Source: Hyposmocoma kahamanoa
Lineage: Eukaryota > Arthropoda > Insecta > Lepidoptera > Cosmopterigidae
Assembly (NCBI RefSeq): GCF_003589595.1
Contig: NW_020654080.1
Coordinates: 1,738,482 to 1,802,481 of the forward strand
Direction: 5' to 3'
DNA: 64,000 nt
Positions 10,826 through 21,524 of the stretch are shown here, piece after piece. Position 1 is the first letter of the stretch. Each line of letters begins with the position of its first letter. The notes beneath the pieces are model-generated. The model was not told the origin of the DNA. It saw nothing but the letters and a program-made list of their open reading frames with translations, and did not search any database. Position numbers and translations under genes: made by a program.

Positions 10826-11033
10826 GACGGCCTCCGTGGTCGAGAGGCTTGCAAACCGGTTTTCATGGTGTCGCCATCTCTGAGGTCCCGGGTTCGATCC
10901 CCGGCCGGGTCAGTGTAGAAAACCAACTTTTCTATATTGTCTCGGGTCTGGGTGTTTGTGGTACCCTCGTTGCTTCCGATTTCCATAACACAAGTGCTTT
11001 AGCTACTTACTTCGGGCTCAGAGCAACGTATGT
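10826..11033 (+). repeat. SINE-D copy, tRNA-derived
   Basis: A clear tRNA-like head: GTGGTCGAGAGGC (A box) and GGGTTCGATCCCC (B box at about 10890). The body carries GTCTCGGGTCTGGGTGTTTG. A reverse copy lies at 27668-27842. Pol III promoter boxes are visible, but the head does not fold as a functional tRNA gene with a standard acceptor end. Confidence 0.8.
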
Positions 11034-11156
11034 AATGTCGTCTAATATTTATGTATTATAGTATGTAGTTTCTGGGAAATATAGGTACTGAGGTAGTGGT
11101 TTCATAATTACTGCCTCCCAATACCAGTTCGCTTAATTTAAGAGACAATAAACAAG

Positions 11157-11316
11157 AGTGCCATGGACACACACATAGACAATCACAAATTACACCCAAA
11201 CTCACGAGATAAACAAATGTAGGCCATACAAAAATATTTCTCCCGGCCCGGGAATCGAACTCGGGAACTCTGCGTGGCAGACCAGCATGGTAACCGTTCG
11301 GCCGCTGAGGCAGTTT
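11157..11316 (-). repeat. SINE-B copy, tRNA-derived
   Basis: Minus-strand copy with B box GGTTCGATTCC (written GGGAATCGAAC on the plus strand near 11250, slightly mutated) and A-box-like GGCCGAACGGTTACC. Its tail end at the left is truncated. Confidence 0.85.
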
Positions 11317-11477
11317 AGTACATGATGCAAAATATGCCGAAGATGTGCAGCGATAAGGTGTTCTCGGCACGTTCAGCCCACATCAACCCATTGGTGTTTA
11401 AAGGCCTTCTCTTTATTATCACGTAAACCTGATGATATCGTCAGACCATCAGGTCTGTGGTCTACCCACTGGCCTTT

Positions 11478-11480
<3 letters not shown>

Positions 11481-11512
<32 letters not shown>
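11481..11512. repeat. (CT)16 microsatellite
   Basis: An uninterrupted CT dinucleotide tract of 32 bases follows GGCCTTTTCG. It makes the arginine/glutamate-repeat open frame on the minus strand an artefact. Confidence 0.95.
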
Positions 11513-11515
<3 letters not shown>

Positions 11516-12259
11516 CCAATTCTGTGACTGCTTTGGTTCTCGTATAGTAAAATGTTTCGCCCGTCTCCATCTTAACCGTTACAGATATTCATTTAAAGCG
11601 AAATATTTCAACGGAAGCCTAGATTTTAAGAGGTGAGATTTGGGGGATCGCCCCTCTCGTCCCATAATCCGCGCGCTGCAAATTACTACGAATAACAAAC
11701 GCCCGATGGCGACTGAGGGGGCGGCAGGCTGCGCGACTCGATAATTTTGAAATTTCGGGATAAATGAGAATTTAATAACTTCAGGACTTCAGTTGAAAAA
11801 CAAAATGAAGCAGGTTCTCTGCTGTACGTGTAGTGGAATATCTCATTCAAAGAAATTATTCGTAACGGCAAGTCTAGATCAAAAATAGTAGTTAATGTAA
11901 AATCTATTGCTTAAAATCCAGCTTGAACTAGTATTTTCCTCTAGATCACTTTTAGTTAGAATGAATTTCCAATGATTTTTATATCACGCTGTACCATCAT
12001 ATTACACAGATTATCTTTAACAATTACACTAGTGTGGGACGACATAGGTGTAGTTTGGTAATCGTTCGTGACTCGAATCGGAGTGCTTCGGTTCGATTCT
12101 CGTGGTTATTAATTATAGTACCGACATATCAATGAGATGTTAGCATTGTGTAACGTTAGAACATGTGTTGGTAATCTTTTAGGTGGATACCGAAATCTTT
12201 GAGTTGGTTTATACACCAAATTTTAACTGAATTGTAATAAGGCCGTGGTAGTCTAATGG
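11513..12259. other. Mostly unassigned; possible degraded tRNA-like fragment
   Basis: GGTTCGATTCTCG at about 12094 resembles a B box, preceded by a weak A-box-like stretch, so 12040-12115 may be an old SINE. The stretch 12241-12259 (GTGGTAGTCTAATGG) looks like a SINE-E head cut off by the next element. The rest is unrecognised. Confidence 0.4.
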
Positions 12260-12733
12260 CATCGAGTAATTATAAACAGAAATAGAGGCGGTATGTCATT
12301 TGATTTGTTTGAAAACTATTCTGCCAAATCATTACAGTGACAACTGTGCTCCGATTGGCTAGTCCGAAATCGTAACAATTGACGGGTGTCGTCAACATTG
12401 ACAAGTTTAACTTGAGCTTTGCTTTAATGGACGTCAATTGATAATTACCTATGTGATTCCGTTTGTTTTGTAATTATATGTTTTGCTGTTTTTCCCACAC
12501 CACCGAATGGAACAGACCCCCCATTGGTTAGAGATATTATGTTAATTACAATAAATACAGAATATTTTTGGAATATACAGTGACGTACACACAGGTCAGT
12601 TGCTGGAGTGTACTATTTCGGCTTTCTAATTTGTGATTTTAGTGCAAACGAGAGTTGATATTTAAAAGTGATATAAGGCACATTTGCCTGATAAGTTGCC
12701 AGGGATGGATGGTCCTTATTTCGTCTGTGTTTA
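12260..12733 (+). mobile_element. MITE-G copy 1, right end damaged
   Basis: Begins CATCGAGTAATTATAAACAG and shares most of its length with 36150-36520 and 46812-47233. Intact family members end with the inverse of this terminus (CTGGTTATATACTCGATG), here reduced to CGTCTGTGTTTA. Flanks GTCTAATGG and GACTAACGG look like a worn 9-bp target duplication inside a SINE-E head. No coding capacity. Confidence 0.7.
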
Positions 12734-12915
12734 GACTAACGGTTAGACCAGAGGCCGTAGGTTCGAGTCCGGACACGTTTCTCGGAATTTATGAGCGAAA
12801 TCTAAATTTGAAATTTACAATAAGCTTTTTGGTAAAGGAAAATTTCGTGATAAAACCTTTGCGTCGAAGATGGTTTGTATTGGACTCCTAAATCCTCGCC
12901 TGAGGAGAGACCCGT
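12734..12915 (+). repeat. SINE-E copy, tRNA-derived
   Basis: A-box-like GACTAACGGTTAGACC and B box GGTTCGAGTCC (12762-12772) are followed by the SINE-E body ending 'CGCCTGAGGAGAGACCCGTG'. Its head appears split by MITE-G. Confidence 0.75.
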
Positions 12916-12999
12916 GCCTAACAGTGGCTTATATGAATGAAAATTGTAATTAATAAAATGAGTGACGAATTTATATGTAATTATCAAAACAACAAACTG

Positions 13000-13200
13000 A
13001 ACTGCCTCAGTGGCTGAACGGCTACCTTGCTGAACTGCCACGCACGCAGAGGTCCCGCGTTCGATTCCCGGGTGAAACATTTGTATGGATTTACTTCTTT
13101 TGTGAGTTTGGGTGGAATTTGTGGTTGTCTATATGTGTGTGTCCATGGCACCCGCGATTCAGGGTTTCCTTAGTGCGGGGCTTTGAGTGTGTGTGTTAAA
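13000..13200 (+). repeat. SINE-B copy
   Basis: Starts ACTGCCTCAGTGGCTGAACG, keeps the B box GCGTTCGATTCCCGG and the body GTGAGTTTGGGTGGAATTTG, and ends in a T/A-rich tail. A 4-bp repeat ACGC is inserted just before the B box. Confidence 0.88.
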
Positions 13201-13225
13201 AAAACACTACAAATTTTTTGAAAAC

Positions 13226-13405
13226 TGAAGATATCAATGAAACTATTTTTCCGGATTTAAATCGCGTATATTTGTTTTTTCAAACAAACCGACGTTTCGG
13301 GCCCTTTACAGGTCCCATGGTCACGGTTGACATATTTAGTTGAATAGTTTCATTCCTATGTATAACAATCGCGAAAACCTAAGAACTCGATATGAAGATA
13401 TCAAT
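13226..13405 (+). mobile_element. Element P copy, with 13-bp target duplications
   Basis: The body (13239-13392) contains TTTCCGGATTTAAATCGCG, CCGACGTTTCGGGCCC and the 3' module CAATCGCGAAAACCTAAGAA. Flanks TGAAGATATCAAT at 13226-13238 and 13393-13405 are identical. Duplications of 11-13 bp that vary between copies suggest target-primed reverse transcription, as in LINEs or Penelope-like elements. Much of the palindromic partner arm is missing here. Confidence 0.8.
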
Positions 13406-13522
13406 TTTATTTTGTAATTTGCTTAATTGTTATTATATGCACATGTAAGTGAACACGTTTTTGTGCCTGTCTTGATGTAATTAAGTTACTTTTTAAGATT
13501 TTTGCTCCATTATATTATATTT

Positions 13523-13735
13523 AACTGCCTCTGTGGCCGAACGGTTACCTTACCGGACTGCCACGCAGAGGTCCCAGGTTCGATTCCCGGGCCGGGAGAA
13601 ATATTTGTATCGCCTACATTTATTTATCTCGTGAGTTTGGGTGTAATTTGTGGTTGTCTATGTGTGTGTGTCCATGGCACCCGCGATACACGGTTAGGGC
13701 AATGTTAAGTGTGTGCGTTATTATTGTATTATTTT
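13523..13735 (+). repeat. SINE-B copy, near consensus
   Basis: AACTGCCTCTGTGGCCGAAC start, intact A-box region, B box GGTTCGATTCCCGG, and the tail TTATTATTG. It is among the best copies for deriving a family consensus. Confidence 0.9.
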
Positions 13736-14462
13736 TACTATTTTTTTTATTAGTAAACAGTACATCGTCTTCATAGTCATCAATCCATCGTAGTTCTTAT
13801 AATTGGGCTGTCTCTGGACTCGTAATATTTTAAATTTGATTTTACTTCATAATGTCTTGTTTCAATTTAGGCAGAGTTAACTTTGTAAGCACGAGCTGAT
13901 TTATTTATATATTTTTATTGAAAGTACTCCACCCCTTTAATGTAATAATGGATCGGACGAACTCAAAAAAAAATCCTTTCTTTACGTGTTTGGTGTAAAT
14001 CCTCATTTTTTGATTTTATCGGGCATTTTTCTTGAAATTCGTTTTTTGAATTTCAGCCTTAACATTATCGGTGCTGAACGAGAACGTTTTAATTCGGTTT
14101 TTATTCAATTAATTCGGCATACAAATGTGATGCTAATAAAAAATTGCACAATGACCCAACTTCCTTGCAGCCAAATCTGATATAAAAACTTTCTGACTTA
14201 AATCTTTTTCAATCAACTTAACAACCGTGTTCCGAATTCAATTTTTTTTCCAGGCCGCCGGAAGCGTCAAAGCAATATACAATGATCGATAGTCAATTGT
14301 TAATTTAAACGATGATAGATCGGCTGCTACCATTTATATTGGTTCTAGAAATATAAAAGGTAGTTATATTGATTGTGATTATGATGGATGCTTTCAAATT
14401 GTATTCATTTGTACATAAATAATGAAATTGTAATTTGTAGATTATTTCTGAGGAACGCCCTG
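13736..14462. other. Unassigned AT-rich DNA
   Basis: No gene or known repeat recognised. Confidence 0.4.
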
Positions 14463-14990
14463 TTAAATCATCATCATATCAACCAAGAGACGTCCACTGC
14501 CGAACATAGGCCTCCCTCAAAGATTGCCAGACTAGTCGATTGGACGCGACGTGCATCCATCGGTTATCCGCTGCTGCCCTTACCAGGCCTATCTAGGGCC
14601 GTCCCACTGAACGTCTTCCGGTTTGTGGTCTCCATTTGAGATCCTTTCTGTCCCAACAGTCGTCAGTTCAACTGGCTAATCTTGTTATTTCTGATTGAGT
14701 AGAAATGCCGAGCATTGTTCGCTCCATAGTTCGCTAAGTGACTTTTTTTTATGGGGTCCATAGTAAGTGACCACGTCACAGAGCCGTAGGTCATCACTGG
14801 CAACACGCACTGCTCGAACAGTTTTGTCTTCAAGGACTGTGATATTGTGGACGAGAAGATGTCCCAGATCTTCCCGAAAGCTGCCCAACCGGATTCGACG
14901 ATTGACCTCTGACTAATTGGAGGCAGATATACTCGTCAACAATGTCGAGAGTAGAATTTCCCACTGTTACAAGGGTGGCTTTGAAATGCA
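14463..14990 (-). pseudogene. RTE-type LINE C-terminal fragment, frameshifted
   Basis: On the minus strand, pieces in different frames give 'FEQCVLPVMTYGSVTW', then 'WDRKDLKWRPQTGRRSVGRP', then 'NRWMHVA' and 'EAYVRQWTSLG', and the copy ends in ATGATGATG. These are hallmarks of lepidopteran RTE-clade reverse-transcriptase C-termini and their ATG-repeat tail. Stops and frameshifts show it is dead. The upstream polymerase motifs are absent. Confidence 0.8.
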
Positions 14991-15440
14991 GTTGGCATAT
15001 TTTGATTAAAAAAATGAAACAAATCGACTCATGACCGTCGACTTTTTGTAAGCGACATTTTTAACTATTTTTATTGCAAATGGTATTTTAAACTATAACG
15101 GACGCGTGGACATTTCCCACTAAAATTCTATCAAATAGAAATTATAGCAAAAGCTGACTATATTGTTAGCTCAACTATTCATGAATATTTTAGTGTAACC
15201 GACAGAATTAATATGAAAAATCATAATATAATGACACCACTAATTGTTGACGTCACAATTTCGGCGTTAACTTTGTAAAAAGTAGCAAAAAACGTGTTGC
15301 ATCTTGTTGCATATTTTTACCTTAAACGCCAGAAAGCCTCAAAAATCTTTAGATAGAGATAGAAAAAAATACTATAAGCGCCAAAAAAGGTTTAACAACC
15401 ATTGTTTTTAAAAAAAATTAGCTATTACACAATCGATTGC
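14991..15440. other. Unassigned AT-rich DNA
   Basis: Nothing recognised before the palindromic element. Confidence 0.4.
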
Positions 15441-16020
15441 AAAATTTATTACTATATCGACGCCAGAAAGCGATCTCGTCGTATCTCGAAAAATAGGACT
15501 TTAAACCAGGGCCGAAACGCTGTTTAAAAAAATTATTTCTCTTTAATTTGAATTAGTAGAAAGTCAATTTGAAGGTATGATTGTATACATCATCCATTGA
15601 CTTACAAATAAATGGACGACGGGTCTAATACAAAAACCACGAAAGAAATGTCCCAAGTCAACCTATTTAAACGTAGTGACATGTAAAGGAATATGAAAAA
15701 GCTAAAACGTTGAATTTAAATTGTAATGTCATCGCAGTACTATCTAATTTTGCTTGCTTCGCTGTCAGTCGAACAAACGAAGACTAAAGCGTGAATGACG
15801 CTCTGTATACGATTTTAACGCCCTATAAGTTCGGACACTTTTTAGCGCGGACCCGACGTCCATATAATTGTAAGTCAATGGCATCATCCCTAAAAATTGA
15901 CTTTCTACTAATTCAAATTAAAGAGAAATAATTTTTTGAAATAGTTTTTCGGCCCTAGTGGAAAGTTCTATTTTTAAAGACACGACAAGATCGCTTTCCG
16001 GCATCGATATGTTAAAATTC
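15441..16020. mobile_element. Large palindromic element interrupted by MITE-F
   Basis: Left arm 15441-15570 and right arm 15894-16020 are imperfect reverse complements over about 130 bp. Shared words include GCCAGAAAGCGATC/GATCGCTTTCCGG and AATTCAAATTAAAGAGAAAT. The arms' junction region held only about 20 bp before MITE-F landed there. Terminal duplications are not clear. It could be a foldback-type transposon or an inverted duplication. Confidence 0.75.
15595..15880 (+). mobile_element. MITE-F copy 4, nested
   Basis: Full-length MITE-F sitting in the loop of the surrounding palindrome. Flanks ACATCATC (15587-15594) and GCATCATC (15881-15888) are an 8-bp duplication with one mismatch. It therefore inserted after the palindrome existed. 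Confidence 0.87.
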
Positions 16021-16060
16021 TATTTAGAATCACATTTACACATTCTATTCTATTCTATCT

Positions 16061-16532
16061 ATTTAAGAGTCGACATAACCTCGAATGGTTTTGTGTGAGA
16101 GTGTTCAATTAATCACTTTGAAAAAAAAAAGTATATAATTTATACTATATCAGTATATACATAATATATACAATATCAATAAATAACATAAATTATAAAT
16201 TAAATCGAAATTTAATTTACATATATGTTTATATAAACTTATAATACAACTGTTGTTTTAGTAACTTCTTATATATGAGACAAGCAATTGAAATTATACT
16301 ATTTAACATGGTATGACAATGTATAGTTTTGAATATTGTACGTCTATCGGATGGATGACACACACGTACACATTCACACTTTCCACACAATTACACGCCT
16401 ACAGATACATATACACATACTTGCACTCACACACACTAACAATTAGGTTAATCTATTTTTAGTCTGAAAAGTTAGAAATTACTGTAATTAGTGACATTTG
16501 TATTACTTGTAACACCAGTTACAGTAGATATT
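16061..16532. other. Unassigned AT-rich DNA
   Basis: TTCTATTCTATTCTATC near 16040-16058 resembles a LINE 3' tail. A TA-rich stretch and a CA-rich stretch (16370-16440) follow. No gene seen. Confidence 0.4.
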
Positions 16533-16756
16533 AACTGCCTCCATGGCCGAACAGTTACCATGCCGGACTGCTACGCGGAGGTCCCAGGTTCGATTCCCGG
16601 GCCGGGAGAAATATTTGTATGGCCTACATTTATTTCTCTCGTGAGTTTGGGTGGAATTCTTGATTGTCTATGTGTGTATCCATGGGGCCCGCGACACAGG
16701 GTTTCCCTAGTGCGGGGCTATGTTGAGTGTGTGCGTTATTATATTATTATATTAAG
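16533..16756 (+). repeat. SINE-B copy
   Basis: AACTGCCTCCATGGCCGAAC start, B box GGTTCGATTCCCGG, and a tail of TTATATTATTATATTA. Full length. Confidence 0.9.
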
Positions 16757-16814
16757 GTAGTCTGTTTTATCATCTTAAAATTATTTAAGAGCAAGATTAC
16801 TATTAATATTATAG

Positions 16815-16925
16815 AAGAGCGATGTTTCCTACCACAGGCCCTAAATCAAGCCTAAATGGAAACATCCGCCCCTGTACTATGCCCTTTAAAATGAACTAAT
16901 AAAACGATTTATTATTTATTTTTAT
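16815..16925 (+). repeat. LINE 3' UTR fragment (family M)
   Basis: GAAGAGCGATGTTTCCTACC resembles GAAGAGCGGTGTCTCCTGAC at 50520-50540, and both end in an AATAAA-like stretch. This looks like the 3' end of an unidentified LINE. Confidence 0.45.
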
Positions 16926-17461
16926 TTATTATAGTAAAATTTAAAATATACATTACTACATGGTGTGAAAGCATGATTTCTAAAAATTTTCACAATACAG
17001 AAAAAAAAAACACAAGCTTTCCTCGAAATTTTACAAGAAAACCGCTGTATTCAATAAGTACTTTACGATACCAATGATTTTTTTAAATTTTAACTGAACT
17101 TAGTAGAACACTTATAGTATACAATATACATTTTTTAAACGGCTTCAATTTTGTTTGTAAAAAACTAAATTCTGAAATAAAGCCAGTATCTCTGCCACTC
17201 GGCCCAAGCAAAGTTAACCGTATTAGTACGGAAAAAAACTGTATTCGAGCTGAGGTAGTATAGACTCTTAATCATCGTGTAAAACTTAACTTCAAGTAAT
17301 TTAACTGTTTTTAAAGCATTATACAGATATATATACGTATACAGGCACTCTTGGGCCTTATCCTTTTACTTTCTTTAAGGCTAGACCATAGCTCATTCCG
17401 CCTGATTCCTTTTACCATCGGATGTCCAGACGTACGGCGAGATATCATTCTTTTTCGTGAT
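16926..17461. other. Unassigned AT-rich DNA
   Basis: Nothing recognised. Confidence 0.4.
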
Positions 17462-17860
17462 AAGGGACGGGACGAACAAGTCGTGCGCCTGTTGATAAGC
17501 GACACTCCTACCGATAACAGTTGCAGTGGCAGTCAGATTGATAAATCGCAAAGACCTTAAGGGCATTGCCAATATGCCCGTCACTCTGAGACATGAAGTT
17601 TATAAATCCGATGTGTCTGTAGTTTTGAAACTACAGACCTTAACCCTTTCAAACCGGGAAGCAATAATGCTCATATTATTACAGAAAGTTGGCAGTGCCG
17701 TGCAGTGCCAATCAGAGCTTTAAATCGCAAAAATCTTTCAACCGTCGCCTTGAGATATAAAGCTAACAAATCTCATATGCGGTTGGTTTCATCAGCACCA
17801 TTACCTTTCAAAACCGGGACGCAGTACTGCTTGGCGTCAGAAATAGACGACGTATATCCT
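17462..17860 (-). repeat. Two SINE-A copies in tandem
   Basis: A minus-strand copy (17462-17690) with the A-run lost is followed by a second minus-strand piece (about 17693-17860) that repeats the segment from the hairpin arm onward. Both are more diverged than most copies in the window. A local duplicate TAGTTTTGAAACTACAGACC near 17620 is a short palindrome. Confidence 0.7.
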
Positions 17861-17984
17861 ATAGGTATAGGTTTTTCATGAACTTTTTCACTCTACTGAT
17901 ACTAAACATATTCATTTAAACAAAATTTGTCTTAATATACTCTTAAACAATGGCAGCAAATGTTATACAAAGTCAAGCTAAATG

Positions 17985-18065
17985 TGACATTACAGATTCG
18001 AACCTGCGACCTCGGTTCGCGCAGCCTGTCAAGCCGTCACCCTCGTGAAGTGGGACTCATCTAAA
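17985..18065 (-). repeat. Degraded tRNA-like SINE head
   Basis: On the minus strand, GCAGGTTCGAATCTG carries a B box and GGTGACGGCTTGACAGG resembles an A box. There is no clean acceptor stem, so I call it a SINE remnant and not a tRNA gene. Confidence 0.5.
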
Positions 18066-19342
18066 ACTACGATTTAGAAACCCGTGTCAAAGTTAAACAC
18101 GTTCATAGTCGGGGAGTTGAAAACCATTACAGGTTAAAAGAATATAACCGTTTCAAGTTTTATTTATACCACCAATAAAAAAAGAAAAGTATAAAATAAA
18201 AGAAGATAAAAGAATAAAAAAAAATGTTTTTTCATAGAGATATTGATATGATTACAAAATTTAAAAGTTTATTGAATATTGGAATGCAGCAATAAATGAT
18301 ATTACCTTATATACCTTGCTATTGCGGCTTTCGACTTCACGGAGCACGGCAGTTTATAATGCAACGCAATACACTGTCTGCCGGGTTTGCAGCGCTGGCT
18401 TGCGCCTGAATATCAGTCCGTAATGTATGTATATGTAAATGTTTTTTTTAAGCAATACTTTTGGCGTTTTGTGCGTTATATGTCCCTCAGAAATGTTACG
18501 TTACCTACATGTATTCTAATTTTTATATCGTATAGATGACGAATGCACAATGTGCAAAACATCTGTATAAGTTTATGCACATTGTTTTGTTTTGTTAATA
18601 TTGTATATTTAAAAGTTAAATAAATAAAACAATTTAATAAAATATTAAAATAAACTAAAATATCCTTCATTTATAGTCAGGTCACAACTACACAAGTTTA
18701 TTGTGTGTATAAGTAACGCAATCACGTAATATATCAAAAGATTTTATTAGCTTCCAGCTCCTGAACTACAATCAAGAAAACACACAAAAGTAAAATTATT
18801 CAAATGTAACCAAATACATTCATACCGGCGCAGGCGCCGGCATAAATAAAACTTTTTAAAAACCTCTGTTTGTGTGAAATCTTAAGTCAAATTGTCGAAT
18901 GCCTTCGCTTAATGAATATTCAATAGTCAGTTTGTGTTGAACAAATAGCAGAGGTGATGTTACATTACTTTTGACAAGTTTGTTATCATTTTTTTGGAAG
19001 CGGTTTGTTTGGCTCTTATTTCCTTGGGAAATAGGTTTAGTTTCCCGTTTTGTCGTTTTGTAGTGTTCTATTTTTCACACTTTGTTGTACAATGATTTTT
19101 AAACGCAATAAGGGTGTTTTGACAAAGTCGAAGGCCTTGTGGTTCGCATAAAATGATTCGGAGAGTCTTAATTTGACTAGGATTTGACGTCACGATCTTT
19201 TATTTGGTCTGGGTGTTGTGAGTAGGTACCAATAACACGGTTAATGTTTATTGCGTAAATAATTTCTGAGATCAGGTGCTTGTCTGGCTCATTATTATTA
19301 TTAACTGATTTTATAATTCTTTTTTTGTTCGAGGTTGAATTG
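18066..19342. other. Unassigned AT-rich DNA, 1.28 kb
   Basis: No gene or repeat recognised. A small GC palindrome lies near 18824-18842. Confidence 0.4.
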
Positions 19343-19396
19343 AATTTGAATCGGACCACTACTGAGATACCCCTCAGTAGTGGTCCGATTCAAATT
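19343..19396. repeat. Perfect 24-bp inverted repeat with 6-nt loop
   Basis: Arms 19343-19366 and 19373-19396 are exact reverse complements containing GAATCGGACCACTACTGAG; the loop is ATACCC. The right arm belongs to Repeat-H, so the left arm is probably a copied-back inverted duplicate. Confidence 0.95.
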
Positions 19397-19470
19397 TGAC
19401 AAAATATCCCACCTGTAAGTATGAATCCGGCTTATTGAATTTCACCCACTTTCCGTTTACCGATTTTAAT
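19367..19470 (+). repeat. Repeat-H fragment
   Basis: CCTCAGTAGTGGTCCGATTC followed by ATCCGGCTT and CACTTTCCGTTTACCG corresponds to the central and 3' parts of Repeat-H (compare 26900-27000). Confidence 0.6.
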
Positions 19471-19984
19471 AAAACTTAAAAAATAAAAGTAATTCCATTA
19501 ACTTTTGAGGTTGGTATTTAACTCAAGTAGTTAATCACGTTGTCACATCTAATTATCTTGAAAGATTGAAGATTGAAGGGGTAACTCTTGGCCAATAGGT
19601 TGTTGTTGCTCTTTGGTTGAAAATTTTACTAAAAATTTAGCTACGAAGTAGTTTTCCGTATGGTAAAATATCATTTGGAGCCAAGTCCGATTGCGAGAGT
19701 AAGCAAGATTTTGAAATGCTCTTATCTTCACTGCTAAGGATATAGTTAGCCATGGGTGTTTGAAAATCTATGTAATAAACTACAATTGTGACTTTATCTT
19801 ACAGTTTTTATTAAATTTATTGTTCCAAAAAAATTCTTAAATTAATTACACTTAAGACAAAGTTACTTGGGCAAAGGCGGGTGCCTCAGACGAGTAGAGT
19901 GCAGCCACTGACTAAAATAGAATTTTCGAAGCTTTAATCAACAACTAAAGCAGGTAGATGCAAATAGATGGAGTAGGTACATCT
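19471..19984. other. Unassigned AT-rich DNA
   Basis: Nothing recognised. Confidence 0.4.
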
Positions 19985-20345
19985 AGAGGATGCTTTTTTT
20001 ATTAAAAAAAATAAGTGTATATTTGACCTCCATCTCACCTGATGGAAAGTGATGATGAGGTCGACAATGTACCATGCACACCTAAATAATGCCCATTCAC
20101 TAGCCTTGAAAAGGTCCAAGTTATAGCGTTCGGGGAATAAGTCCGCAGGCAGAGAATTCCACTCTCTAGCTGCTCGCCATATAAATGTAGAAGCGAAACG
20201 GTACGTGCGAATCCTGAGAATATTTAGAACATAGGGGTGGAATCCCAGCCCACGTCTAGTCCTGCGATGATGGAAAGGGGAAAGCGGATTCAAATTAAAC
20301 TATTCCATCGCACACTCTCCGTGATATATCCTGTAGAATACTGTA
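19985..20345 (-). pseudogene. LINE-b: reverse-transcriptase C-terminus and 3' UTR
   Basis: The minus-strand frame at 19934-20293 gives '[20 protein letters not shown]', '[20 protein letters not shown]' and '[16 protein letters not shown]', the standard tail of CR1/Jockey-type insect LINE proteins. The 3' UTR contains the inverse of TTTGACCTCCATCTCACCTG. Four other window copies share this end. Confidence 0.78.
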
Positions 20346-21035
20346 GAATTCTGTCGAATGTCCGCTTTTAGACAACTTTACGGCGGTGTTCGTGAAATCA
20401 GTATTTATGTGCTTAGCAGTGGCAGTTCACTTTGTGATGAGTGTACGAATTGTGAGTTTATAATTTTGACTCAAAAATAAAAAAGAAAAAGAAAGAAAGA
20501 AAAATTGTTTATTAGCGTCATAATTATGCCATATTACAATTTACAAGTTTTACATTCTTAAGCCTAGATATAAGTATAACGCTAAACCGACGTCTACTCA
20601 GCATTAGTCGAGGCATATTGCAACACCCCAACGCTGGTCTTCCGGAGACACCGGCCAGTTAGGAAGTACCAGTACGCGCTGCAACGACACGCCGAACCAT
20701 ATAATATATGGTGACAAGTACGAACTCAATATGATGTAATAAAATATTTAACAGTTAATGGTAAAAATATTAAATTAAATGCTCATTGGTATTGCAGGAT
20801 AATGTAATATTAATAGAGTAAATTATAGGAACCCACTAAGTAAATGCCAATATAGCATCTATACAACACAGCACAGGCTAAGTTAATTTCTGTTGATTCA
20901 AAAGATACTGTTTATATCTAAATTTAAAAGATTTTACAGTGTGACAATTTCTAAAAGGTGGTGGAATATTATTCCTCTAAAAGGTAAAACTATTCTCAGT
21001 AAGCTATTCTCTCTCTATATGATATGTCCTGCCTA
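20346..21035. other. Mostly unassigned; possible LINE 3' end
   Basis: An A/G-rich tract near 20479-20503 followed by TTGTTTATTAGCGTC on the same strand resembles the reversed 3' end of a LINE (20480-20700). GGTGGTGGAATATTATTCC at 20957-20975 matches the C-terminal coding part of LINE-e (53260 region). Nothing else was recognised. Confidence 0.4.
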
Positions 21036-21240
21036 AATGCCTTCATGGCCGAACGGTTACTATGCTGGACTGCCATGCAAAGGTCCCGGGTTCGATTCCC
21101 GGGCCGGGAGATATATTTGTATGGTTTACATTTATTTCTCTCGTGAGTTTGAATGTAATTTGTGGTTGTCCATGGCACCCGCGACACAGGGTTTCCATAG
21201 TGCGGGGCTACGTTGAGTGTGTGCGTTATTATTATTATTA
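21036..21240 (+). repeat. SINE-B copy
   Basis: Head AATGCCTTCATGGCCGAACG, B box GGTTCGATTCCCGG, tail TTATTATTATTA. A short internal segment of the 'GTCTATGTGTG' region is lost. Confidence 0.9.
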
Positions 21241-21380
21241 CTGTGTCAAAGTGAAAGTCGTAGCCATTGAAATACCAAAGTAATAAAGTTAAAGTTAAGT
21301 TAAATCACTTTCCTGTAGTAATTTGATTTAGTGCAGATACACGCTTTTTACCAATACTACGTACGAGGATTTGCTCTACC

Positions 21381-21488
21381 CGACTATTTGTATGGCCTAC
21401 ATTTGTTTGTCTTGTGAGTTTGGGTGTAACTTGTCGTAGTTTACAGGGTTTCCCTAGTGCGGGGCTGTGAATGTGTGCGAAAAAAAAA
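21381..21488 (+). repeat. SINE-B, 3' part only
   Basis: Starts in the body at TATTTGTATGGCCTACATTT and ends GTGTGCG plus A-run. The tRNA-like head is missing. Confidence 0.75.
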
Positions 21489-21524
21489 TTTCATTTGGTC
21501 AAAGTATTTTGAAAAACCGACACG

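Noticed and set aside
10826..11033. Functional tRNA genes suggested by A and B boxes
   Set aside because: All such sites belong to repeated SINE families with non-tRNA bodies, and no complete cloverleaf with acceptor stem was seen.
11373..11570. Arg/Glu-repeat protein on the minus strand
   Set aside because: Translation of the (CT)16 microsatellite.
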